From NCBI GenBank assembly GCA_016792845.1, contig JAEUKH010000028.1:558001-622000 (forward strand): a DNA stretch of 64,000 nt, read 5' to 3'. Both the position numbers and the translations under genes were made by a program. Source of the DNA: Myxococcales bacterium (lineage in GTDB: Bacteria > Myxococcota_A > Polyangia > Polyangiales > Ga0077539). The notes beneath the pieces are model-generated. The model was not told the origin of the DNA and made no database searches. It saw only the letters and a list, made by a program, of their open reading frames with translations. This document shows, in pieces, positions 24,884-32,552 of the stretch (its first letter is position 1; every line of letters begins with the position of its first letter).

Positions 24884-25609
24884 TTACCTCGGTTGACCCC
24901 AAGCGATGGGGGGCCCCCCCGCGGGGCGATTGCGCTGCCGCGTGATGCTCACCTCGCTCAACACCCCGTCGAGGAGGTTGCGCCCCCCGAGCCAATGCAC
25001 CCGACGCCGCTTCACCGTCAACGCCACGCTGGCGAAGGCCCCCGGACACCACGCCGGCGACCCGTCGGTGATGGCCAAGAGGGTCGTCTGGGTGCTCTCA
25101 GCCCGCCGCACCAGCCGCGCCCACGCCGTCGGCGCGATGCGCGCGAGCGACACCACCCCCGGCGCGCGCCGCGGCACCATGAGCCCCACGAGGTAGAGGG
25201 CCACCATCGAGAACCCGCCCCCGTCGAGCAGCAAGTCAACCGCCTGGAGCGCCGGCAGCACCCCCTCAGGCCGCACCCACAGCACCCGCTTGCGCGTCTC
25301 TGGGTCAAGGTCTTGAGGGTCGAGCGCGTCGGGCACATCGACCAGGGCCACGGGCTCGCCCTCGCGGGTCGCCTCGGTCAGGAGCTTCAAACTCAACGCC
25401 ATGCGCCCCGACGAGTGGTGCCCGATGAGCTCGACCAGTTGCCCCCGCGGCAGGCCCCCCGCCAAGGCCGCGTCGAGCCCCGCGAGCCCCGTCGAGAGGG
25501 TGAGCCGCCGCGCCTGTTGCAGGTCACGCTGAGGCAACCCCACAGCGTCTGAGGCCTTCACCAAGGCGCTGCGCGCGAGGGCCAGCCGTGTCAACGCCGC
25601 GTTGCTCAT
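24884..25609 (-). CDS. imuA: ImuA-like RecA-fold protein with degenerate Walker A
   Basis: 241 residues. RecA-related core: GLAGLDAALAGGLPRGQLVELIG, where the P-loop reads GHHSSGRMAL. Canonical RecA is GPESSGKT, so the Lys is replaced by Arg. Downstream strands (VALVDVPDALDPQDL, TTLLAITDGSP) fit the fold. It pairs with imuB in a two-gene SOS mutagenesis cassette; the expected function is recruitment within the mutasome, not ATP-driven strand exchange. ATG 25609 is chosen over 25621, which lies closer to the LexA box. Confidence 0.82.
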   Translation of the reverse strand: MSNAALTRLALARSALVKASDAVGLPQRDLQQARRLTLSTGLAGLDAALAGGLPRGQLVELIGHHSSGRMALSLKLLTEATREGEPVALVDVPDALDPQDLDPETRKRVLWVRPEGVLPALQAVDLLLDGGGFSMVALYLVGLMVPRRAPGVVSLARIAPTAWARLVRRAESTQTTLLAITDGSPAWCPGAFASVALTVKRRRVHWLGGRNLLDGVLSEVSITRQRNRPAGGPPIAWGQPR

Positions 25610-25627
25610 CGAAGCCCTCAACCATAA

Positions 25628-25644
25628 CTGAACATGCGTTCATC
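25628..25644 (-). promoter_or_regulatory. LexA operator (SOS box) upstream of imuA
   Basis: CTGAACATGCGTTCATC contains the perfect inverted repeat TGAAC-N4-GTTCA. It agrees with the Myxococcus xanthus LexA consensus, as I remember it, at 16 of 17 positions. It lies 18 bases before the imuA start codon, where bound LexA would block transcription. The match to both motif and gene type is strong evidence for SOS control. Confidence 0.85.
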
Positions 25645-25790
25645 TCGCAAAGCCCGCGCGCGCAATTCTGACCGAGCCCCAACGCCGAGCCCGGCGCCCG
25701 AAGGGGCCCGCACGACGCGGAGGGCCCGTCGGAGGGCGACGATGGGCGCTTGACCGACCCCCGGGCTCCGCGCGCACCCTCTGAGCCGCT

Positions 25791-27842
25791 GTGGATGCCT
25801 CTTTTGATCGACGACTCCGGGTGGCGACCGCCCTCGCGGTGCTCGGCCTCGTGGCCCTGACCCTCGGCCCCGCCCTGCGCGGGGGCTTCGCGTGGGACGA
25901 CCTCTCGCTCATCGTCTACAACCCCGAAATCCACCCCGGAGGCTCGCTTGGCCGCGCCCTCGGGCGAAGCTTCTGGGCCCTCGGAGACCGCGCCCACAGC
26001 CCCAGCGCCTGGCTCTACTGGCGCCCCGCGGTGACGGCCCTCAACGCCCTCTCGTGGCGCCTCGGCGGCGGCGCGCCGTGGGTCTTCCACGCGGTCAACC
26101 TCGGCCTCCATCTCGGCGTGCTGTGGCTGGGGTGGGGGTTCCTCCGTGACCGCCAGCGAGACCCCGACGCGCCGTCTTCGCAGGTCGCTCGGGCCTTGGT
26201 GCTCGCATGGCTCGCGGCGCACGCGAGCCGCGCCGAGTCTGTGGCCTGGGTCTCGGGCTCGACCGACCTCGTGATGGCCTTCGCGATGCTCCTCGGTCAC
26301 GCCCTCTGGCACCGCCGCCGTTGGGGCCTCGCCGCGCTCGCCGCGTGCCTCGCCGCGCTCTCGAAAGAGCCAGGCTTTGCGTTGCCGGCGCTCCTCGCGC
26401 TCGATCACGGGCGCTATGATGAAAACGAAAGAAAAGAGTATTTGCGCGGGCTCGGCCCGATGGTCTTGGCGCTGGGGGCCGTACTGTTGGTGCGCGGGTG
26501 GCTCTTGCCGCCGACGTGGCAGGGCGCGGCGCAGAGCCCTTGGGGCGTGCGGGGGCTTCTCTCGGCGCTCGGAGGGATGCTGATCGAGACCCTCTCGCCC
26601 TGGCCGCGGGTGACGGTCTTTCGGCCCGAGCGCTTTGTGGGCGGGCTCTGGCTGGGGGTCGGCGTGGCGGGGTTCGCGGTGCTCGCGGCGGCCGTTGTGT
26701 GGAGCTTCACGCCGCGCGGGCGGGCGGGATGGCGCGGCGACCTGGGGTGGTGGTGGGTGTTGCTCTTGCCGGGGCTCAACACGGCGGCGCGCTTCCCCGA
26801 GTCGTTGATCGCGCTGCGGTTTTTGTATCTCCCGTTGTTCGCGTTGGGGGCCTTGGTGTTGCGGGCCTGGCCGCGCACGACGCGCGGGCGGTGGGCGGCG
26901 GGTGTCGCGGTGCTGGCGTTGACGGCGGCGCACGCGGCGGCGCTCCGGGCCGAGACCGCGGTGTGGCACGACAACGAGACGCTGTGGCGGCGGGTGCTCG
27001 CGGTCGACCCCGACAACGGGTACGCGGCGCAGGAGCTCGTGAACGCGCTCGCGACCGATCGCGGCCCCGAGGCGGCGCGGGTCGGGGCGCTCGCCGCGCG
27101 TCGGGCCCTCGACCGGGGTGACGTCAGCGCGGCGACGGCGCTGGCGGTGCGGGCCCTCTCTGCGCAGATGTACGCGACCCCGGGCGGCGACGGCGCGGCG
27201 CTACGCGCGCTGGCTGCGGTGTATGACGGGTTGGCCGAGGGGCGCGCGACGACGATGGCCCTGGGCGGCACCGCGTTGACCTTGCGTCCGCGATGGCGCG
27301 CTGAGGGGTCGCTTCGAGACCCGGTGTGGTTTGAGCTGCCGCGGGCGGTGTTGGCGTTGCGGCGGGGCGAGCGGGCTGAGGCGCGGGGGGCCTTCGAGGG
27401 GCTCGCGCGGGTGCCCGAGACGCGGCTCCCGGCGTTGACCAATCTGGCGCAGATGGAGGGCCAAGACGGGCATTTCGATGCGGCGCTCCGGGCGCTCGAT
27501 GAGGCCGACGCGATGCGCGCGCCGGATGCGTTCCGCGTTGGGTTGCGGGCGCAGCTGGAGGCGGGGCGGGAGTTGCTGTTGCGGCCCGATCACCCGGCGC
27601 GGTCGATCGCGCTGGCCGAGCTGTCGCTGGCCCTTGGAGGCGCCGCGTCCTGCGAGCGATGGCTGCAAGGTTTCGGCGAAGAGGCCCCGCCGCGGGTGAC
27701 CTTGCTGCGCATCCGGGCGCGGGTGATGCAGGGCGACCTCCGCGGCGCGCGCGCGTTGGCGACGGCGGCCGCAGCGCGCGACCCCGCCCACGCCGCCGCA
27801 TGGTCGCGGGTGATGACCCAGTTGGGTTCAACCGAACGGTAG
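25791..27842 (+). CDS. Polytopic membrane protein, GT-C / TMTC-like glycosyltransferase with C-terminal repeats
   Basis: 683 residues. The N-terminal half has about ten hydrophobic segments. The first luminal loop contains GGFAWDDLSLIVYNPEI, the acidic DD motif of GT-C enzymes such as TMTC/DUF1736-type mannosyltransferases. A periplasmic helical-repeat region (residues 410-680) resembles TPRs, also as in TMTC proteins. Expected activity is transfer of a sugar from a polyprenyl-phosphate donor; donor and acceptor are unknown. The start GTG 25791 is the best available. The stop codon TAG lies within the first REP element, so the 3' end of the gene abuts the repeat cluster directly. Confidence 0.75.
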   Translation: MDASFDRRLRVATALAVLGLVALTLGPALRGGFAWDDLSLIVYNPEIHPGGSLGRALGRSFWALGDRAHSPSAWLYWRPAVTALNALSWRLGGGAPWVFHAVNLGLHLGVLWLGWGFLRDRQRDPDAPSSQVARALVLAWLAAHASRAESVAWVSGSTDLVMAFAMLLGHALWHRRRWGLAALAACLAALSKEPGFALPALLALDHGRYDENERKEYLRGLGPMVLALGAVLLVRGWLLPPTWQGAAQSPWGVRGLLSALGGMLIETLSPWPRVTVFRPERFVGGLWLGVGVAGFAVLAAAVVWSFTPRGRAGWRGDLGWWWVLLLPGLNTAARFPESLIALRFLYLPLFALGALVLRAWPRTTRGRWAAGVAVLALTAAHAAALRAETAVWHDNETLWRRVLAVDPDNGYAAQELVNALATDRGPEAARVGALAARRALDRGDVSAATALAVRALSAQMYATPGGDGAALRALAAVYDGLAEGRATTMALGGTALTLRPRWRAEGSLRDPVWFELPRAVLALRRGERAEARGAFEGLARVPETRLPALTNLAQMEGQDGHFDAALRALDEADAMRAPDAFRVGLRAQLEAGRELLLRPDHPARSIALAELSLALGGAASCERWLQGFGEEAPPRVTLLRIRARVMQGDLRGARALATAAAARDPAHAAAWSRVMTQLGSTER

Positions 27843-28064
27843 GGGCAGGCCTCGTGCCTGCCCGACAACGCCGACAGGTGACGGGGCGGGCGGCAGGCGG
27901 CGGGCGGTGGGCGGCGGGCGACGGGCGACGGCGGGCGACGGGCGACGGCGGGCGACCACAAGGGTCGCCCCTACCCCAACGGACGACGGGCGACGGGCGA
28001 TGGGCGGTGGTTGGCGGGCGACCGCAACGTCCCTGTAACCACGGTGTTTTCGCATCGCGATGCG

Positions 28065-28130
28065 GTAGGGGCAGGCCTTGTGCCTGCCCGAACGCGTCAA
28101 CATTCGTCGAAAACGTCGACCCACGTGCGG
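28065..28130 (+). repeat. 66-bp direct repeat, copy 1 (type A REP plus tail)
   Basis: Begins GTAGGGGCAGGC, forms an 8-bp hairpin with loop CTTGT at 28069-28089, and continues with a 40-base tail containing AACGCGTCAACATTCG. It is identical to 28279-28344 except for one base near the end. Confidence 0.9.
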
Positions 28131-28138
28131 ACGACGGA

Positions 28139-28230
28139 CGACGGGCGACGGGCGACGGGCGACGGGCGACGGGCGACGGGCGGTGGGCGGTGGGGCGACG
28201 GGCGGTGGGGCGACGGGCGACGGGCGACGG
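28139..28230 (+). repeat. Tandem GGGCGAC heptamer array
   Basis: At least a dozen units of GGGCGAC or GGGCGGT run head to tail. Four or more GGG runs spaced by 4 bases (GGGCGACGGGCGACGGG) satisfy the simple G-quadruplex pattern on the plus strand. A shorter similar array lies at about 27885-27950. The 7-base period excludes a coding repeat. Confidence 0.85.
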
Positions 28231-28278
28231 CGGGCGACCACAAGGGTCGCCCCTACGGACCCATCGTCCGTGGTCCGC

Positions 28279-28344
28279 GTAGGGGCAGGCCTTGTGCCTG
28301 CCCGAACGCGTCAACATTCGTCGAAAACGTCGACCCGCGTGCGG
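28279..28344 (+). repeat. 66-bp direct repeat, copy 2 (type A REP plus tail)
   Basis: Second copy of the type A REP with the same tail, one mismatch (CCGCGTG against CCACGTG). Near identity over the tail as well as the hairpin indicates a recent duplication event. Confidence 0.9.
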
Positions 28345-28438
28345 GCGGCGGGCGACGGGCGGTCTACGCGTTCGCGCCTGCCCGACAACGTCGACAAACA
28401 TCGAAACGCCATCCGGTCACGACGAACGGGCGACGCGT

Positions 28439-28933
28439 TCACCCGCGCCATCGCGCCGGATTTTCAACAACATATTTTCGAATACGTTGCAACGAGGCCT
28501 CGCCCCGCACAATGTGCTCGTAATATCCGCGCTGCCAGAACCGCCTGTGAAACGGCGACCACCCGAGTGACTCCACACCACGAATGTACGAAACCGTCGT
28601 CAGAGACTTGAACGCGCGCACCAAATCGCCGAGCGTGCCCCCGTCACCGTCGTCACCCCCAGCATCGGCGAAAGGCGACCCCAGCAGCCACACCGCGTGA
28701 AGGTGGTCAGGCATCACCACAGACACATCCAGCGCGACACGCGGGAAGCGCTCCGATAAGGCCTTCAACGACGCCGCCACCATCGCGCCGCGCGCGTCCA
28801 AACGCATCGCGCCGTCAACGACTTCACCCAAGAGCCGACGGCGGCCCTCGGTGCAAATCGTCACGAAATACGCGCCCGAACGCGAATAATCGTAGCCCTT
28901 GAGACGCACCGAACGACGACGCGGAAGATCCAT
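28439..28933 (-). CDS. REP-associated tyrosine transposase (RAYT, Y1/IS200-like fold)
   Basis: 164 residues. It starts MDLPRRRSVRLKGYDYSRSG followed by AYFVTICTEGRR. The metal-binding HUH element is PDHLHAVW, and the C-terminal helix region is SPFHRRFWQRGYYEHIV with conserved tyrosines for nicking. RAYTs are domesticated single-copy relatives of IS200/IS605 transposases that act on REP hairpins with a GTAG or GGAG foot. Such hairpins are found immediately beyond the 3' end of this gene. No IS ends flank it, consistent with a resident gene. Confidence 0.9.
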   Translation of the reverse strand: MDLPRRRSVRLKGYDYSRSGAYFVTICTEGRRRLLGEVVDGAMRLDARGAMVAASLKALSERFPRVALDVSVVMPDHLHAVWLLGSPFADAGGDDGDGGTLGDLVRAFKSLTTVSYIRGVESLGWSPFHRRFWQRGYYEHIVRGEASLQRIRKYVVENPARWRG

Positions 28934-29036
28934 CTGTAGCCCCCTTCGCCCAGATCGACGAGGCTGGCTACGTATGTCTCTATGCAGCGTCTGTCAACGG
29001 CACAAACGATGATTTGAAGCGTGCGTGAGGCCGCGC

Positions 29037-30290
29037 TCAGCGGGTGTAGATCACCCGAACCCTGTGGTTGTAGGTGTCGGCGATCCAGAGGCGGCCCGCC
29101 GTGTCGGTCTCGACGCCGTACGGGCGGTCGAGGAGCGCCTCGGTCGGGCTCTGGCCGTCGCCGCGAAAGCCGCGCATGCCGCAGCGCCCGGCCACCGTGC
29201 GAATGAGGCCGTCGGTGCCCACCGCGCGCACGCACGAGTTCTGCGTGTCGGCGATGTAGAGCGTGCCGTCGGGGCCGATCTCGACGTCGGTCGGCTGGTT
29301 CAGCGAGGCGTTGGTGGCCAGCGCGCCGTCGCCGCCCGCACCGGCCATGCCGTTGCCCGCCACGGTGCGGATGACACCCTGACGGTCGACGCGGCGCACG
29401 ACGTTGTTGCCCGTGTCGGCGATGTAGAGGTTGCCCTGCGCGTCGAAGTCGATGCGCCCCGCAGGGTTCGCCGCCTGCCCGGTGGGGTTGTTGAGCTGCG
29501 CCATGAGCGCGGGGCCGCCGTCGCCTGCGTAGCCGCGGGTGCCTGAGCCCACCACGGTCTCGATCACGCCCTCGCCGTTCACCCGCCGAATGCGCTGGTT
29601 CGCCTGGTCGGCGATGTACACCTCGCCCGAAGGGCTCACCGCGACCCCCACCGGGAGGTCGAGCACCGCGCGCAACGCCGGGCCGCCGTCGCCGGCGAAG
29701 TTTCGCCCGCCCGTGCCGCAGAGGTCTTCGATCATGCTGCCGCTGCGGCCGATGTCGTTCAGACGCTTGACCATGCTGTTGTGCCAGGCCGCGATGAGCA
29801 TGCGGCCCTGGCCGTCAAAGGCCATGCTCGTCGGGTGGTTGAGCCGGTGACGCAAGGCGGGCTGAGGCACCCGCGGCGCGTCGAGCGGCACCGGCGGGTC
29901 TTCGCCGTCTTGAAGCTCGCCGGTGCCCGCCACGATGCGCGAACGCCCGTCGCTCGAGAGCTCGCGGATCACATGGTTGTTCCAATCAAGGACGTAGGCC
30001 GCGCCGAGGTTCGGGCCCACCGCGACGTCTTGCGGGAGGTAGATCCGCGTCTCGACCGCCGGGAGCCCCGTCGGCCCGAAGCCCGCGTCGCCGGTGCCCA
30101 TCACCGTGCAGATGGTGCCCGCCCGAGGCGTACACGTCGTCACCGGCTGCGGCGTCAGGTCAGCCGAGGCCCCGCACGACGAGGCCAGCGCCTCATCGAC
30201 TGAGCCGATCTCAAGACACGGGTCGCCGCCGCAGCCGCCCACCAGGGCCGCCATCGCCAACGCCATCACCGAGTGAATTCGAAATTTCAT
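29037..30290 (-). CDS. NHL-repeat beta-propeller lipoprotein
   Basis: 417 residues. The lipobox is ALVGGC. It is followed by a propeller of about six NHL repeats, each with the pattern LNxPTxVxxxPDGxLYIADTxNxxVRxV and an intervening VAGxGxxGxxGDGGPA loop. NHL propellers are non-enzymatic binding platforms, here probably on the cell surface or in the periplasm. It is downstream of, and similar to, the next NHL lipoprotein on the same strand (26-base gap), so the two probably arose by duplication and are cotranscribed. The ligand is unknown. Confidence 0.87.
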   Translation of the reverse strand: MKFRIHSVMALAMAALVGGCGGDPCLEIGSVDEALASSCGASADLTPQPVTTCTPRAGTICTVMGTGDAGFGPTGLPAVETRIYLPQDVAVGPNLGAAYVLDWNNHVIRELSSDGRSRIVAGTGELQDGEDPPVPLDAPRVPQPALRHRLNHPTSMAFDGQGRMLIAAWHNSMVKRLNDIGRSGSMIEDLCGTGGRNFAGDGGPALRAVLDLPVGVAVSPSGEVYIADQANQRIRRVNGEGVIETVVGSGTRGYAGDGGPALMAQLNNPTGQAANPAGRIDFDAQGNLYIADTGNNVVRRVDRQGVIRTVAGNGMAGAGGDGALATNASLNQPTDVEIGPDGTLYIADTQNSCVRAVGTDGLIRTVAGRCGMRGFRGDGQSPTEALLDRPYGVETDTAGRLWIADTYNHRVRVIYTR

Positions 30291-30315
30291 GGTTGCGCCC
30301 TGCATCGCTCGAAGC

Positions 30316-32484
30316 TCAGCGCCACACGCGGCGGAGACGGTTATTGTAAGTGTCGGTGATCCATAGATTACCGTCGGCGTCAAACGCAATCCCGTAGGGT
30401 CTCCAAAGTTGCGCCTCGCTCGCGGGGCCGCGATCGCCCGAGAAGCCCCGGGTGCCGGTGCCGACCACGGTGCGGATCTGCCCGGTGGCGGGATCCCACG
30501 CGCGCACCCGGTGGTTGTTCGTGTCGGCGATGTAGAGCTGCCCGTCAGGGCCAAACTCGATGTCGTTGGGGCTGTTGAGCCTCGCCATGGCCCCGGGGCC
30601 GTTGTCGCCCCCGAAGCCCGCCATGCCGTCGCCGATCACGGTCTCGATCATGCCTGAGGCGAGCTCGATCCTTCGGATCCGTTGGTTGCCCGTGTCGGTG
30701 ATGTAGAGGTACCGCTCTTGGGGGTCGAGCGCGAGGCCGCCTTCGGGTTCGGGGTTCTCGCCGCCTTGCCAGTTGAAGCGGGCCGCCAGGGCCGGGCCGC
30801 CGTCGCCTGCGAAGGCGCGTCCGCCCATCATGCCCGCGACAAGGGTCATCATGCCGTCGGCCCCCACGCGGCGGACGCGGCCGTTGCCCTGGTCGAGCAC
30901 GTACACGTTGCCCGCGCGGTCGCGCACCGCCTTGGAGGGCTGTTTGAGCAAGGCCATCGCCGCCGGGCCGCCGTCGCCCGATTGACCGGGGCCGCGGCCG
31001 ATGGGCACGAACACGCGCCCCGTGGCGGGGTCCCACCGGCGGATTTTATGGTTGTGCCAGGCCACGATGAGGAGCCGCCCCTCGCCGTCGAGGAGCATGT
31101 CGGTGGGGTGGTTCATCGCCACGGTGAGGCCGTCGGCGCCGGGCTCGCGGAGGTCACCCTGGTCGTCGGGGCCGTCGCCCGGGAGGGGCGTGCCGACGAT
31201 CGTACGGAGGGTGTTGTCGGCGAGGTTCAGCCGCCGCAACATGTGGTTGTTCCAATCAATCACGATGGGGGTCCCATCGCGGAGGAACTCGACATCCATC
31301 GGCCAGTAGAGCTCGGTCTCGCGCGCCTGCCGACCGTCGCCGTTGTAGCCCGCCACCCCGGTGCCCGCGACGGTGCAGATCACCCCCGCGTTGCCCGCCC
31401 TGGGCGGACACGCCGTCACCGCCGGTGGCGTCACGAGCGGCGTGGTCGCGATGCGCTGCCCGAAGCGCCACACCATGCCCTGGGTCATCGGGCTCTGCTG
31501 GATGCTCCCGCCGACCCCCCAGACGGCCCCCCCGGGGTCGACCCAAACCGCGTGAAACTCCTGGTCTGTGCGCGGCGCCCGGGCCACCTCTTGCCAGGCG
31601 CTCCCGCGGCGCATGTAGAGCGACCCCTGGGCCCCCACCGCGAGCGGCGACCCGGTCGGCGGGACGTACACGCCGTTGAGCCGCGGCGCGTCGGCGATCT
31701 GCCCCTGCCGCCATCCCGAACCGTCGTTCTCAAGGACGATCCCCGAGGCGTTGCCGCCCACCGCGTAGCGGGTCGCGCCGCGACCGTGCACGGTGAAAAG
31801 CGGCCCGCGGGCCTCGGTCGGAACGGCCACCAGCGACCAGCTCGTGCCGTCGTAGTGGAGCGTCGTGCCGTTGGCGCCGCACGCCCAAACATCGTTTGTG
31901 CCGTTGCCCCAGACCTTGTAGAGCACCACCCGCGCGGTCACCTCGGCGGGGAGCGTGACGTTCGACCAGCTCGTGCCGTCGAAGTGCCAGATCACCCCGA
32001 CGCGGTCGCTCGCTCCGGCGTTGAGGTTGCCGCCGACGGCCCAGACGTCTCGGTCGCTCGTGCCCCAGACGCCGAAGAGGGTCTCGGTGCCCGGCGCGGG
32101 CATCCGGACCGACGCGCCGGTGCTGGGGGTGTGGCGCACGATGGCGCCGCCTTCGCCGACCATCCAGACGGTGTCAGGGGCGGTGCCGTAGACCCACCAG
32201 AGGGCGCCGCGGCGGAGGCCCGCGTCGAGGCGCGTCCACCGGGTGCCGTCGAAGTGGAGGGCGAGGGGGCCGCCGCCGTCCATCGCGTCGCTGCCGACGG
32301 CGTAGACGTCGCGGGCGGTGGTGCCCCAGATCGACAAGAGCGACCCCGGGAGGTTCTCTTGGAGCGCCTGCCACGCATAATCGGGCGGCACCTCGTCGCC
32401 GCAGCCTGGCACACCGAGGCACACCAGCGACAAAAGGAGCAGCGTCGATCGCGCCCCGACGCGAAGTCTAGAATGGTTGAGCAT
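30316..32484 (-). CDS. Lipoprotein with N-terminal BNR-like propeller fused to NHL propeller
   Basis: 722 residues. The lipobox is LGVPGC. Residues 30-350 hold repeats of the form SIWGTxxxDVYAVG, GVWGTSDRDVWAVGG and YKVWGNGTNDVWACG, a WGxxxxDVWAVG propeller common in Polyangiia surface proteins. Residues 385-722 are an NHL propeller closely similar to the downstream lipoprotein, including WNNHMLRRL and TDTYNNRLRRVWR. Two propellers in one chain suggest a larger binding surface. ATG 32484 puts the signal sequence at the N-terminus, with GAGGA upstream. Confidence 0.87.
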   Translation of the reverse strand: MLNHSRLRVGARSTLLLLSLVCLGVPGCGDEVPPDYAWQALQENLPGSLLSIWGTTARDVYAVGSDAMDGGGPLALHFDGTRWTRLDAGLRRGALWWVYGTAPDTVWMVGEGGAIVRHTPSTGASVRMPAPGTETLFGVWGTSDRDVWAVGGNLNAGASDRVGVIWHFDGTSWSNVTLPAEVTARVVLYKVWGNGTNDVWACGANGTTLHYDGTSWSLVAVPTEARGPLFTVHGRGATRYAVGGNASGIVLENDGSGWRQGQIADAPRLNGVYVPPTGSPLAVGAQGSLYMRRGSAWQEVARAPRTDQEFHAVWVDPGGAVWGVGGSIQQSPMTQGMVWRFGQRIATTPLVTPPAVTACPPRAGNAGVICTVAGTGVAGYNGDGRQARETELYWPMDVEFLRDGTPIVIDWNNHMLRRLNLADNTLRTIVGTPLPGDGPDDQGDLREPGADGLTVAMNHPTDMLLDGEGRLLIVAWHNHKIRRWDPATGRVFVPIGRGPGQSGDGGPAAMALLKQPSKAVRDRAGNVYVLDQGNGRVRRVGADGMMTLVAGMMGGRAFAGDGGPALAARFNWQGGENPEPEGGLALDPQERYLYITDTGNQRIRRIELASGMIETVIGDGMAGFGGDNGPGAMARLNSPNDIEFGPDGQLYIADTNNHRVRAWDPATGQIRTVVGTGTRGFSGDRGPASEAQLWRPYGIAFDADGNLWITDTYNNRLRRVWR

Positions 32485-32552
32485 GGTTCGATCCTCTGGG
32501 CTTGCAGGGTGTGTACCGCGCCCACCCTTTGCACGATACACCCACCGAGCCG

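Larger units (their letters stand above)
27839..28438. repeat. REP-like hairpin cluster with interspersed G-rich heptamer arrays
   Basis: This 600-base stretch has no protein gene. It holds two classes of hairpins with a GTAG foot: type A (GGGCAGGC-CTTGT-GCCTGCCC) at 27839, 28065 and 28279, and type B in inverse orientation (GGGCGACC-ACAAG-GGTCGCCC, then CTAC) at 27950-27974 and 28232-28256. Between them are arrays of GGGCGAC and GGGCGGT heptamers. A partial copy with CCTGCCCGACAACG lies at about 28376. The adjacent RAYT gene is the probable mobilising enzyme. Confidence 0.85.

Noticed and set aside
27880..28430. CRISPR array in the repeat region
   Set aside because: Repeats are heptamers and hairpins without constant-length repeats and unique spacers, and no cas gene is present.
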